DNA of 64,000 nt from Fennellomyces sp. T-0311 (taxonomy: Eukaryota; Mucoromycota; Mucoromycetes; Mucorales; Lichtheimiaceae). The stretch covers positions 186,001 through 250,000 of the forward strand of contig JALLLT010000003.1 in the NCBI GenBank assembly GCA_025266875.1, in the 5' to 3' direction. Below are positions 1 to 11,629 of this stretch, piece by piece (within the stretch, counting starts at the first letter, position 1; every line of letters starts with the position of its first letter). The translations under genes and the position numbers were made by a program. The notes below the pieces were generated by a model. The model did no database searches, had not been told where the DNA came from, and was given only the letters and a program-made list of their open reading frames with translations.

Positions 1-170
1 CACAGGTTTCAGCAGTGGATCGGTGGTAATTTGAGCTCGACTCGCTTTCGTCGCATAATGGCGGTATGAGTGGGCACAGGTGCATAGTTGTCGCTAATGG
101 TGCTAGAGAATTACTAAACATGACCAAATGAGTATGGTGGAGAAAGACTTACGCGAACGAGTGGTGACAT
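1..170 (-). CDS. 5' end of a probable nuclear-encoded mitochondrial protein (partial)
   Basis: The start codon lies at 170-168. A tiny 18-nt first exon (170-153, MSPLVR) ends at a GTAAGT donor. A 59-bp intron (152-94) ends in an ATTAG acceptor, and the second exon (93-1) stays open in phase to the window edge. The joined N-terminus continues RQLCTCAHSYRHYATK and is rich in Arg, Ser and Tyr with no acidic residue for about 30 residues, followed by an R-x-Y-A-T-K stretch typical of a mitochondrial presequence and its cleavage region. The mature protein lies outside the window, so its function cannot be named. The gene is divergent from the F-box gene and shares a roughly 1.07 kb upstream region with it. 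The model rests on splice signals and composition only. Confidence 0.5.
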
Positions 171-1236
171 GGTAACAGAGAGTGGGGAGAGAAGGAAATA
201 TTTTTTTTCTGGCACAGCGCCTCGTTTCGTTAAATCGAACCGCTCACTTGGTGCTACAATGCACACTGACCATAAATTGATGCTTCCGGTCCCCCAAGTA
301 CCGCAATGCATGCTTGCTCAACGGCATTATGAGAGTTATATCGTCTGATACAGTCCTAAAGGCATTTCTAAAGCGATTAAACATGGTGAGGTGAAGCATT
401 GGGCCATTATTTGTTAAGACGTACACGTTTCCTATGTTGTATGGTTTACATTCCTTTCGCAACTTCACTTTCTGAGCATTGTAAGTACGCTATCTTCATG
501 TCTGCAGATTAAGCCTGCTGCGAGTCACCCTTCTCCCTGCAGGTGCTTTAACAATACGCTTTCCGGGTATCGTATAGAATTCCTGGTTACCAAAGTAGCC
601 TCACATTAGGATAAAGAAAAGCATTGGCATGAGGTTTGCCGCACGTATTTTTGATTATAGGAAATTGCAATGAAGTACTTCTGTCATACAAGCTTAAGGT
701 ACATACCGAACTGGGTCGTGTTCTTATCCAAGTGATATCGATGTTCGAGTCCTCTACCATTTTACATATCACTGATGTCCATAGCGGAAGCTGATGTTGA
801 AGCGTTGAGAACCGCATGCGTAACTATATATTCCTTGTACTATATCGATTTAAAAACCATTTATACACCAATCTAGCAATGGTTACTACATAGAGTGGCA
901 AGTGTCATAATAAAAACATAGGCAAGTTTAGCGATACCCGCCATGCAATGGCGCAGCCACTATATGTAATACTTTCCAGGATAACTGTCAGATTGTACAA
1001 ACATAGTGATGCTTTTGTATCCATACCTGTACGTAATAATTACTCGTCAAATTCTACCCAGGAACTGACATGTGTTACCACTCTCTGTACGAGTTGCAGA
1101 AATGAGGCTGTGAATCGAAAAGCGTGATCAATGAGAAGCCTGGGTTTATCATAATTAATGTGATACTAAACACCATCTAGAAATATCTTTCCCAAAGCTT
1201 TGCAACCAAAACGCTTTTTCTTCCAAGCTTCCCAAA
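171..1236. other. Divergent intergenic region, no gene seen
   Basis: About 1.07 kb between the left-edge gene (-) and the F-box gene (+). Only short unrelated reading frames are present, with no coding or RNA signature I recognise. It presumably carries both promoters. Confidence 0.5.
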
Positions 1237-3074
1237 ATGTCTTTCTTGAAAAAGCGATATAGTGCAATGGCATCCAAACTACGTGATACTACCAAATCCA
1301 ATTCAAATGACGGCGATATAGATTCGAGAGCACAACAGTTAATCGACAAGTTTCCTGCATCTGCCAAAGGATATCTTGCTTCCGGAAAATTGCACCAGCA
1401 ACAAGGCAACCTTGAGGCCGCACTGGACGTTTACCAGCAAGGCCTACGATCGGTTCCACCAGGTGACCGACAATACACCAAGCTCCAAAAGGAAATGGAT
1501 ATCGTATCAGCCTCGCTTGCACAACGCAAGTCCTTGCTTCAGTATCGTCTGCCGTACGAAATTTTCTCCTTGGTTTTTCGATACGTTGACGTTGGAGGCC
1601 TTATTATATCCTCTACTGTTTGTCAAGCGTGGCACAGTTTCATTGCTGGTTGGCCTGAATTCTGGGACCGTTTCTGGGACGAAATGCCAGTGATAATGGA
1701 AGGACCCACTGTTGATCCAAACCTCCGTCGTGAATGCAAAGAGATACGCTTAGTTGGCCAACTGGGATTGTTTCATGCGATTGGTATCATTAGGCTAGCA
1801 AATAGTACAGGAGCTCTTGACTACATGAGTAAGTTCATTTTGTACAGACAGAAAGAAGTATACTAATTAGCAAATGTTTCAAAGTATTCATGGATATGAT
1901 TATAATTCAGGGTTGGGTTCATTTTTTGATAGAGGCATTACAAACGGCGGCTCATCCTATCAAGAATTTCCTCTTTATTGATTGCACGACTCCAGTCGAG
2001 TATGGTTTTTTTGCATCTTTTCTAAAGTCATGCCCCAACCAAACCCGCGTGGTCTTTGCACACGACCGTGAAACACCGCCACGAATGCAACCACCGCACT
2101 CTGATCCTAAACGATGGAAGATAGTTAAACCCAAGACAGAGAACTCGTCTCTGACATTTCTGAGAATATGCGCTGGGTATTTAAACAAGAACTGTACTGT
2201 TCAACTCGCCGGTATCCTTCGACAAACTCCCGTGTTGAGACACTTGATTCTAGACGGCCGTGCTCCAATCCGACAAGGTTTTATTATGCAGCAAGCAATC
2301 AAGCACTGCCCATACCTAGAAACGATCGTATTCAGCTGGAATGCCGTTCCACCTCCAAGCAAGTTTTATTCGATCCATGACGAAAGCGCGTGCGATCTTC
2401 CTGATCCATCGCAAAAGGGGAAAGGACTCAAGCGATTTGTCTTTACGGAATATGGTGATGACCAGTACGCAGACGACGTGCATATGGTCATCGAAATGAC
2501 CCACAAGTCATTGGAGCTTTTGAATTTAGCATCTAATCATACATATATATTGACATTTTTCGCGGCCTTGGGTGCACCCCGACTTACGGAATTTCACCTG
2601 TTCCCCGACGATATCTCAGTGTTACTCAAGGTCATAAAAAGCGATATTATTGATGTGTTCGCCACCTTTTTTGCGTCCTGCCCAAATCTCAAAGTGATCG
2701 AGGTTAATGGTATCTACGAGGATACTCTGAGTGACAGCGGGTATTTCTTTATCGACGAGAAGGTACTCCAAAGCATTGCCCGAAATTGCCCGCTTTTGGT
2801 TTCTTTAATCCTAGTCGGCTGCAACTACCATGGTCCAAATGCGATGTTGGACTTTGCAGCGGTCGGTGGCTCACAGCTTTCTACCTTGATTATCGATATC
2901 AATCCCATGGAAGCACTACAGCTAGTTGCAATGCTGCCGTCACTCAAACTATTGCACATAGGAGACGATTATTCTCGATACAGAATGGCGAGTCCCGAAT
3001 ACTACTTGTCTCCTGCCCGAAGTGTTCTGGAGGCTCGCGGAGGAGAGCTTAAGTATGGTAGAATGTGGTACTAA
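1237..3074 (+). CDS. TPR/F-box/LRR protein (SCF substrate receptor, Dia2/Pof3-like layout)
   Basis: Two exons, 1237-1828 and 1885-3074, encode 593 residues. The 56-bp intron has a GTAAGT donor and a TACTAAT branch point. The AG only 3 nt after the branch A is too close, and the next AG restores the frame. Residues about 25-95 form a TPR-like helical pair with the ASGKLHQQQGNLEAALDVY pattern. Residues about 100-145 are an F-box (LPYEIFSLVFRYVD, then VCQAWHSFI). The rest is a leucine-rich-repeat-like series with recurring CPxL patterns. F-box proteins bind Skp1 and recruit substrates to SCF ubiquitin ligases; TPR-F-box-LRR is the order seen in yeast Dia2 and fission-yeast Pof3. Assignment to that exact orthologue is inference. 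The downstream glycosylase gene begins only 79 bp after the stop. Confidence 0.8.
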
Positions 3075-3153
3075 GGCGACATAATGACACAGATGATATC
3101 CCTTGTAAATAAAAAAATTATTTTTTTTCTCTGTAGCCTCGTTGCAAGTATCC

Positions 3154-3777
3154 ATGCCACGTGTTACCAGAAAAGCCAGCCAGAAACGTTCACCCTATTT
3201 CGACATCGAAAACAGCAAGGCCAATGAAGAGATCCCCGTTCCGGACAATCTGGATTACGATTTGAAAGTTCTGTTCGTTGGCATTAATCCTGGGCTTGTT
3301 AGTGCAGCCAGAGGACATCATTTCGCAGGACCGACGAATCACTTCTGGCCGTGTCTCTCAGCAAGCGGTTTGTTTGATATTTATAATGCAGGCGATACCT
3401 GACGCATTGGTACGTTGCTAGGGCTTGTGGACAAGGTGGTTACTTATAACGACGACGTGAATCTTCCACAGCGGTATCGGCTTGGTATCACCAACTTGAC
3501 AATGCGCACGAGCCGCAAGGCATCCGACCTGACTCTGGCTGAGCAGCGGGCGGGTATCCCCGCACTCAACGCAAAATTCCGACAATATCGGCCGCGGGTG
3601 GCCTGCTTTGTCGGGAAAGGGATATATGAGATCTATGCAGGTGAAAAGTGCAAGCAAATGGGCGTTCAAGGGAAAAGAATACCATGGGACAACCAGAAGG
3701 GATCCACACGTCTCTTCGTCATGCCCAGCACGAGCGGCATCGTGTCTGCCTACCAGAAACCAGACAAAATCAAGTAA
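3154..3777 (+). CDS. G/T(U)-mismatch DNA glycosylase, TDG/Mug/Thp1 family
   Basis: Exons 3154-3367 and 3422-3777 encode 189 residues. The family removes uracil or thymine mispaired with guanine, starting base excision repair in the nucleus. Motif 1 is VGINPGLVSAARGHHFAGP, whose Asn is the catalytic-site residue of TDG/Mug enzymes, followed by NHFWPCL. The second conserved loop is VMPSTSG near the C-terminus. The YRLGITNLTMRTSRKASDL and RPRVACFVGKGIYEIY segments also fit. A TGA at 3400-3402 looks like a nonsense codon, but a 54-bp intron (3368-3421, donor GTTTGT, CTGAC branch, acceptor GCTAG) removes it and gives the expected SGLVDKVVTY junction. The first ATG was chosen; an in-frame TTG lies four codons upstream. 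The length matches compact fungal and bacterial members rather than metazoan TDG with long tails. Confidence 0.88.
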
Positions 3778-4082
3778 TTAAAGCGAACCAAGCGCAAAAA
3801 CACGACCCTGACTACAAACAAATAGGTTCTTCCAGGAACTGTGTCGGCTGTCGGAAGAGGAGGACGCACAAGCGACAAGTAGAGTAAAGTGAGGCCATGT
3901 GGGAATAATATAGAATAAGCTGTTTAAACCCGACCAGGGCAAAGTGTTCAAGCAGCCATTGCATCATGTGTAACATTGGACCTATCCGACCGTAATCTCG
4001 CACTTTATACAGAAAAAATGTGGGCGTGACTCCTACAAGCTTTAAACCAAAACGAACTTTTTCCTCCAATACTTCACACCAG

Positions 4083-6196
4083 ATGCCCCGCGGACGAGAT
4101 CATCTTCCGCGGTCATCTATAGACGATGATGCCAAAAGGGGCTTGCTCGAAGCAACCTCAGACTCTGAAGAAGAGTTTCAGGACAATCCGAACAATAGTG
4201 GCAGAAGCAGTGCCAGCAGCAGTGCCGTCATTGTGAATAAACTTCAAGTCAGTCGCGCAGACTCGGCCACTGCAACAACCGAATATTACTCGTCATTGGA
4301 CGTGGACGAATCGGAAATGACATTGTTGCCAAGGTACAGCCAGGATCGTCGTCGTGTTCCCGATAGTCATGACAACGACGAAGCTGCTGCCGAAACCTCG
4401 TACCGGTTGCCAACCGAAGGTGGCTCCGTCTTTGCCAGCTTTGTAAGTTGGTGTCCCCTTTTTTGTTTTAACATGGCCCATACTTACAGAGCTTCTTTTT
4501 GTAAAGTAGTTAAATATGTCCAACAGTATCATCGGTGCGGGCATCATTGGTCTCCCATTCTCCTTTAAAGAGGCGGTGAGTTAATCTTGCTTTAAAAAAT
4601 GGATCGGCTCATACTGACGGCGGATTTATTAAGGGTTTCGGAATGGGTTTAATATCTCTCATAGTTGTCACTCTACTTGTTGGTAAAGTTGTCACTTTTT
4701 TTATATTTCATTGACGAAGCTAATTTTAATTCGCTACCGAATTTTCTAGACTGGACTGTGCGTCTTCTCATATACAATGGAAAATTATCCGGTCGATCTA
4801 ATTATCAGGACTTAATGGAACATGCATTTGGACGTGCAGGACTGTTGGGGATCTCGGTGGCTCAGTTTGCATTTGCGTTTGGAGGTAATGCATATCATTT
4901 GTGCCTGACTGAGAAAAAAAGTGCTAATGTGAGTTTAGGCATGTGCGCATATTGTGTCATCATTGGTAAGCAATACATGTTTTTTCTTAGGTTTTTCTTG
5001 TGTTATTGACTATTCATGTAAAGGTGATACTATTCCTCACGTATTCCGATCGCTTATACCAAACATTGATGACCTCGCCTTTGTATGGATCTTTGGAAAT
5101 CGAAGACTCTGTATTACGTTCTTTACCGTTTTGGTCGCATATCCACTGTCACTGTATAGAGATATGTCAAAGCTGGCAAAAACAAGCGGTCTTGCATTAA
5201 TTACCATTATTGTGATCTGCGTTACCGTTGCCATTGAGGGTCCAAAAATGCCAACGGAACTCCGTGGCAACCCAGACTTGCGGTTCTCATTTGCCAATAA
5301 CGAGTTGATCCAAGCTATTGCTGTCATCAGTTTTGGTAAGTTTGGTTATTTTCATTGAGAAAAATAATTGGGTCCACTAAATTGTCAAACCTATGCAGCA
5401 TTTGTCTGTCATCACAATAGTTTCATGATCTTTGGATCGCTGCGGCAACCAACAATGAACCGGTTTGCTCGAGTGACCCATTATAGCATGGCACTTTCTT
5501 TTGTCACTTGCACGATGCTTGCAGTTTCGGGTTATCTCATTTTCACGGACAAGACAGCAGGTAAAGGGTTATAATGTGTTGGGATTACATGTAAGGCATA
5601 CTGACGGTTCGTCATTAGGCAATATCTTGAACAATTTCCCCCCTGACAATATTTTGATCAATGTCGCTCGTCTATGGTAAGCTCGCTTTTCACATTTTTC
5701 AAAACATTTCATTAATCAACTATGCAATAGTTTTGGCGTAAACATGTTCACTACATTACCGCTGGAAGCGTTTGTGTGTCGTGAGGTATTTTTTTTTAAA
5801 AAAAAAAAATACAGTGATTTATACAAGTTACTTAAAAAAATATTATACTAGGTCCTTGAAACTGCATTCTACCCTACAGCACCATATAATAGAATCCGTC
5901 ACGCCAGCGTCACCACAGTCCTCGTCCTTATACCTTTGCTTATCTCATTACTGACATGCAATCTTGGTATTGTTCTTGAGCTGACGGGAGGATTCTCAGC
6001 CACCATGCTGGCGTATATCATGCCACCATTATCCTACCTAAAGCTTTCAAAGGATGGCCTATGGAAAGTTAACAAAATTCCATACTGGGGTCTATTAATA
6101 TTCGGTCTTGTGATTATGATATTTAGTACCTTCTTCAGTATTCAGAAAGTTGTGTTGGGCAAATCCTCTGATCAAGGAGGCGTTTGTGATCTGTAA
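4083..6196 (+). CDS. Amino acid transporter, AVT5/6/7-SLC38 type (AAAP family)
   Basis: Ten exons: 4083-4442, 4510-4575, 4634-4682, 4750-4884, 4939-4965, 5024-5335, 5399-5560, 5619-5676, 5731-5785 and 5852-6196. They join in frame to 522 residues. Residues 1-120 are a hydrophilic, Ser/Asp-rich cytosolic tail. The transporter core starts with NMSNSIIGAGIIGLPFSF, the hallmark first helix of the AAAP family, and continues through about 11 hydrophobic segments, including FAFVCHHNSFMIFGSLRQPT and the C-terminal GGFSATMLAYIMPPLSYLKL. Yeast homologues (Avt5-7) export amino acids from the vacuole to the cytosol in a proton-coupled manner; substrate and vacuolar location here are inferred. Exon 5 is only 27 nt. 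All introns are GT-AG and 52-67 bp long. The gene ends 350 bp before the DUF1769 gene. Confidence 0.87.
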
Positions 6197-6546
6197 TAGT
6201 AAAAAGAATCCTCAAATATAACTAGATTCACCCGAGCATTCATTTGGTCGCACGTGGACACTTTTGATTAACGGGAACCTCGCCCCTATGTCCATTCAAC
6301 CGTTTCACAGTTAATGATCTTCCTAAAGGCCACTTGTGTGTTGTGCTAGTGAATTTTATTATCGAGGCGAAGGCGGCGGAGTATTGGAAGGAGCGACTTT
6401 TATAGAATGCTTTACCTTAAAAAACTCACATACTGTACTTACCATGGCAACTGACCATAGTTTCGTAAAGTTGAGGGGTTAACTCGCATTGGGGTTCCTC
6501 TGACGTCAACAATCCGTGGCATAACAACACAAACTCTTTTTACTCA
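6197..6546. other. Intergenic: 3' region of transporter and promoter of DUF1769 gene
   Basis: No reading frame of note. It contains a perfect CRE palindrome (annotated separately) 38 bp upstream of the next start codon. Confidence 0.5.
6501..6508. promoter_or_regulatory. Perfect CRE palindrome TGACGTCA
   Basis: TGACGTCA is the full 8-bp site bound by Atf1/CREB-type bZIP factors, which control stress responses in fungi. It lies 38 bp before the ATG at 6547. Whether it is used is inference; an 8-bp match can occur by chance, but promoter proximity and the full palindrome favour it. Confidence 0.35.
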
Positions 6547-7260
6547 ATGGAGAACGTTACGCTCACTGTCCGAGTTGGCGCAACGCTCGATACTTTGCAA
6601 CCTATTCAAATCAATGACGATGCGAATCCAGCGAGAATTCTAACGGACAATTTCGACGGATGGGTCATGGTTCGCGTGCGCAATCACCCAAACACACCTT
6701 ATAGCGATTACTTTACCAACAACAACGATCTGTTTTGCATACAAATCTCAGGACGATTCTTGCAACCTTTCATACTTGATGATCTTGCGTTCGGAAACCA
6801 GTTTGAGCAACCTCTTCGGTTACCATGGTGCAGTTCAGCCTTGATCAAGTTTGCGCAGTGGTACGATCCCGGTTTATCGACCAATATCAATGTACCAAGG
6901 CCATACGCGTTCAGTCCGTTGATTATCACCATGAACCAAATACGTATCAATACAGATCCAGAGTGGACTTCACAGATTGTGGAAGATGTCACGATGCTGT
7001 CAAAGGACATCAAGACTCGAGATGACCGCCGCGCATTTTTTAAAAGTCCAGAGAATCGAAAGGCTTTTAGGGTGGCATCCGATCAGGTCTGGCATATGCA
7101 GTTTTCAAATCCTTATCTGGATTTTACCAGTGGTAAAATCAAATTGCCTGGCTTTGAGGTGGATGCCTTAAAGTATTGGGATGGCCAGCCTCTTCGGTTT
7201 TACACTCAAACATCCGACCAAGTCCTGTTCATCATTGAATTAGATTTGAAACGTTTGTAA
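6547..7260 (+). CDS. DUF1769 / UPF0590-family protein
   Basis: A single exon encodes 237 residues. The segments ARILTDNFDGWVMVRVRNH, DLFCIQISGRF, the FGNQFEQPLRLPWCSSALIKF segment and AFSPLIITMNQIRI match my recollection of the fungal DUF1769 (UPF0590) family, and the length is typical. No signal peptide or membrane helix is visible. The biochemical role of the family is unknown to me, and the residues do not suggest a known active site. The start is the first ATG in frame, just after a CRE site. The identification is from memory of the family pattern. Confidence 0.65.
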   Translation: MENVTLTVRVGATLDTLQPIQINDDANPARILTDNFDGWVMVRVRNHPNTPYSDYFTNNNDLFCIQISGRFLQPFILDDLAFGNQFEQPLRLPWCSSALIKFAQWYDPGLSTNINVPRPYAFSPLIITMNQIRINTDPEWTSQIVEDVTMLSKDIKTRDDRRAFFKSPENRKAFRVASDQVWHMQFSNPYLDFTSGKIKLPGFEVDALKYWDGQPLRFYTQTSDQVLFIIELDLKRL

Positions 7261-10200
7261 CCAGACTGTTATGGATGTTCATGTGTATCAGTTTGACATA
7301 GAAAAGTCGATGTACTGTTTGCTTATACCACGTATTAAATACAGTGGATGCTCAATAATGGATGGAGTTTAAGTGCTTTTTATTTGAATAGATACATCAG
7401 TGGCTACTTACAAATTGGTATGTGAAATACTGAGAAGGCCAGCGAGCCAACTGGATACTGGATATATAATCCGCCCGGCCATATTGCGTTCGCCAGGCCA
7501 AGTGTGTTGAGCCTGGCGAATGTAACTTAATTTATGAAATAATTCATCTTAGAACATGGTGGATCTTGTTTGCAGGATCAGTACTTTACGATTACTCGTT
7601 GCGTGTGAAATGTTTGGTATGAATCCAGCCAACAGCATCTTTTAATCACATCCTTTTCTTCTGTCCGTTTTATATATAGATACACCTTATATCCCCCGAC
7701 ATGATTACTGTCGCATTTCTCATGGATGCGTTCTCCTGAACTTTACGGAACTAATCGTTACGGCTTTGGGGATATTAGGCTAGTGCCGTAAGTAGTCTTG
7801 CAATTTTTTTTTTCAATTCACTCAACATGATTATCGATTTCGACGTTAAAGGTCAAACTTAACATTAAGAGAAGGCAAAACGTACAAGCTTATATGACTT
7901 AACCGATTTTCGTCACAGAGAAATAGTGAGAGCCAAATGAGGTGATCAGGGATCATCTGTTTTCCTTTTCCTGTGACATTTTTGTGAAGAAAGAGAGTTG
8001 AAACGTTAGTCTGCACATGCAAAACCAAACAAATATCAAAATCAATCTTGAGTCCTGAAAAAAGCGTAACCAGCAAATGTATATTGTGTACTGCAGCTAG
8101 CACGTATAGGATTGTTGGTTTGAAGGATGCGTACGGATGCCTTCTGGTAAAGGGAACAAAATGATGATGGATAAGATAGTGGGAAGTAATCGGACTTCTT
8201 ATAGAACCGGTCAACAATCCAGATATTGTAAAGAGGAAACAGTGTTGATCCAAGTATCTTCAGCAGCGGAGGACATTGCTCCAAGTCGAATACTGTTCCC
8301 ATTTGAAATAATCACTATGGGATACGTGATTACCCACAAGGTAGCCCTTGCTTGCTTGGTAGGGATAACTGCCCACCAGAACGATCGCAGCACTTATCCG
8401 CACAGTATATGTAGGAAGACCACATATTGCGATATTGTGACTTCTGATAGTATCTCAATTGAAAACAATGTATACCAGCCGGAAGCCGAACTCGTTCGGA
8501 TTGTGACACCTCTTCGCTACGTTACATTTGCTACGATTAATCCTCGGAAGTAATATAGGTAACCGGTGGCCGCAGGTACGCGCTAGCATATGCGAATTAC
8601 AGAATTTCCTTGCTTCCACGCCTCGTGTGGCGGCAAATTGGAGATACTTCCATATTAGTGAATAATGCAATATTTGGGTAAATTTGCTTCCCTGGTGAAC
8701 CAGCTATCGATATCATAGGTCACAGTTCAGTATCGTATGCTCCTGAACCTGTCAGTAATTTATGTTATAAGTCATCTCGTCTCTGTGTATCATAACAGGT
8801 GATTCGTCCGGTCACCCAATTCATTTATGCCTTAACCACGCAATGCTAAGGACTTCGTTGCAATTTTCCTTTGATATATAGATCAACAAACTTGGCTCTT
8901 CTCTTTCTGGTGACTCGCTTCCTTTTGTGTATGTGGTTTGTATATAATAGCGCAAAGTAGTATTTTCTAGAACCGTGCTCGTTCGTTATCAGTCGGACTT
9001 GCGAAGATATGTTTATCGACGCGTTTCTGTTAGTCGTTTATGGATATTCTGAATAGAGATCCGTAATCGTACATCACCTATACAGCAGTTGTTTACATTT
9101 CTGGCACAGTTTCCGCACCAGCGCCCTTAAACGACTTTGAGAGGCTTTCTATGGTTCATATTTCTCATTACAGATCAAAGGAAGTTACTGATATAAGGTT
9201 ATCAGATCTGGCCAGTTATTTTTGTGTCGAATAAAATTTAAGAATAATGTTCGGGAAGAACGTGCGCTAATATACGTATAGGTATTGGCGGTGTATTCGT
9301 TGGAAAATGTATGACATTTGACCGAAGCATACGTATGTGATGCTTGCATCGTGCTCTTCAACTCGTCAAACCGACGATCCATGGTCCTCTGGCATCATTG
9401 GACGGCATCACTTATCTCTTACATAGCATAATGTCATCGAGCTTTCTCATAGGTTCATCTTCGCCACAATGGCATATATAGGTCTTTCATTTAGCGCCAG
9501 GAATAACGTCGCGGAAACAGCTCGTAAGCTGTCATCTTTTTCTGGGAATTAAGTAATGCAGATCGCATGTAATAATGACATCAAGTAGTGCTTTTGATCC
9601 CATTCAAGCCGATTTGCGTCGTTAACCTAAATAGAATACTCTATTAGTAATACTGGTCACTACTATCGCAGGGCTGTGAACTGTATGGTTCCAGAAGATA
9701 TCAAAAATAGCTTCTTTAACCCTTAATAGTAATGATACAGAGCAAAGTCAAATGAAATCGTACAGTACTACAACATTGATGGGCAAGAGTCTCTGTCGCT
9801 AACTTAAAAAATAAACATTGTCGTGAACGAAAGCCGAGGCACATAGTCAACATTTTTAGACCATCGAGTTTATGTCCAGGAACTTTATTATTTACGTCTA
9901 TAAAAGATTGATGATTGAACAATCTAAATATACGTCATGATATTAACAGTACATAAGCAAATGGAAGCTGGACAGGTCGCTTGGAACAATCTGCACTTGA
10001 TGGCCAGGAATTATTTATACTACGTATAAACACTAGTTGCTTAATAATGTCTATTTATTTCAAACTAAGCGTATAAAAAGACTACGGTACAAATATCATG
10101 ATAGACAATAATATCAAAAACCATAGTAGCTTTTAGGTCGTTTGAACACACGAGTGCGAAACTTGCTAGCAAAGTAGTTTTCACTTTAGCATCTTCCCAT

Positions 10201-10622
10201 AGCAACAATTAGCGAGACAGTACTATCCAAGAACATATCTAGGAATGTAGTTCTAAAATCGATACGGCGACAAAGCTTGATCGATAAAATTGCTCTCAGC
10301 AGAACGGATCCAGGTGGTGAACAGCGGTTTTAATTTTGGCGTCTGCAAGCATGATACACAGCGTGTGTGAATATCGAATCAAAGATGATGGCAGAAGAAA
10401 CTGAGACTTACCCATGGCAAAGATCTAGTTGTCAATGGGCGTTGCTGTGGCAACCGATGCCATGGTTTCGCCAGTACTGAACATCCCAACGTTTTGATAG
10501 GCCAGCCTCGAAGGTTACTGGATGGCTTGTGACGGTCCAACAATTTTCCAGACGCAAAAGAAAATTTTTATTCGGGCAACGTAAAGAGCCCTCTCTTTTC
10601 TTACATTCTTGTAACCGTTACC
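7261..10622. other. 3.4 kb AT-rich intergenic region
   Basis: Only short frames with poor composition. The largest, 8137-8553 (+, 138 codons), resembles nothing I know and overlaps an equally open antisense frame, so it is not annotated as a gene. The last 200 bp is the RPS19 promoter. Confidence 0.5.
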
Positions 10623-11270
10623 ATGCCCGGTATCACTGTGAAGGACGTCAACGCCCACGGTAAAAACCCATTGTTCACAATTGCATTTCAAGACATGCGA
10701 AACGCATAAAATAACAATTGAACTAATCGATTAAAAAACGTGTTTCTAGATTTCATCAAGGCCTACTCTGCCTACTTGAAGCGCACTGGCAAGCTCGAAG
10801 TTCCCAAGTGGGTCGATATTGTCAAGACTGGTACCTTCAAGGAATTGGCTCCCTATGATCCCGATTGGTACTTTGTTCGTGCTGGTAAAAAAAAAAGAGA
10901 TATACAGTGTTGGATCAAAAAATAATTGTATATTTAATGATGTATCAGCTTCGGTCGCCCGCCACATCTACATCCGCAAGAGCGTCGGTGTTGGTGCTTT
11001 GAACAAGGTCCACGGTGGTCGTGTTAACCGTGGCAGCCGCCCTTCGCACCACGTCGATGCCTCGGGCTCCATCAACCGCAAGGTTCTCCAGTCGCTCGAG
11101 AAGATTGGTGTCTTGGAGAAGGACAAGAAGGGGTATGTTGATAGTTCTTGTGCGTGGAAGCAAGTTATACTGACTGTAGGTGTTGCTATAGTGGTCGCCG
11201 CATCACCCAGGACGGTCAACGTGATTTGGATCGTATTGCCATGACTCTCGTTGACGAGGATGAAGAGTAA
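10623..11270 (+). CDS. RPS19: 40S ribosomal protein eS19
   Basis: Four exons, 10623-10659, 10750-10884, 10949-11132 and 11192-11270, encode 144 residues, the usual eS19 length. The protein reads [20 protein letters not shown], then [45 protein letters not shown] and the C-terminal [17 protein letters not shown], all strongly conserved in eukaryotic eS19. It is a component of the small ribosomal subunit head and is needed for 18S rRNA maturation. All introns are GT-AG. The first coding exon is only 37 nt and is followed by the longest intron (90 bp), a pattern common in ribosomal protein genes. The gene is convergent with the kinase gene, with 359 bp between stops. Confidence 0.97.
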
Positions 11271-11629
11271 AAAAATGATATTTCATGTACACTTTCGTCT
11301 CTCTTTTTTTGTAATTACAACACGCTCTTTCTCTCTGCATCGTCAAGGCAATTCGGTCTCCAATTCTTTGCGTTTTGCAAAAGTAATCGTCCAGTATATA
11401 TTATTTACATTGTTGTTTTTGGAGGAGAGTTAAAGAAAACGGGGCAAAGCTAAACGGGTTAAGAAAAAACTAAGACAAAAGGCGAGCAAGTGCTACTAAG
11501 GATAAAGGAAGAAAGAAAGCTTTTACATTATTTACAAGGATAAGAATAGATACGTGCAACTTTTTTCGTGGCGTTGATAGGTTGGTACATGCAGGAGTTA
11601 AGAAAAAGGCGGGCAGAAGGAGAAGAGGA
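11271..11629. other. Convergent 3' intergenic region
   Basis: It lies between the stop codons of RPS19 (+) and the kinase (-). It has T-rich and A-rich stretches fitting 3' UTRs. No gene is seen. Confidence 0.5.

Noticed and set aside
735..765. GTTCGAGTCC resembling a tRNA T-loop
   Set aside because: No acceptor stem, D-arm or anticodon arm could be paired around it.
3400..3402. In-frame TGA suggesting the glycosylase gene is broken
   Set aside because: A 54-bp intron with donor, branch point and acceptor removes it and gives the exact family sequence at the junction.
8137..8553. 138-codon plus-strand frame
   Set aside because: No domain, poor composition, and an equally long antisense frame overlaps it.
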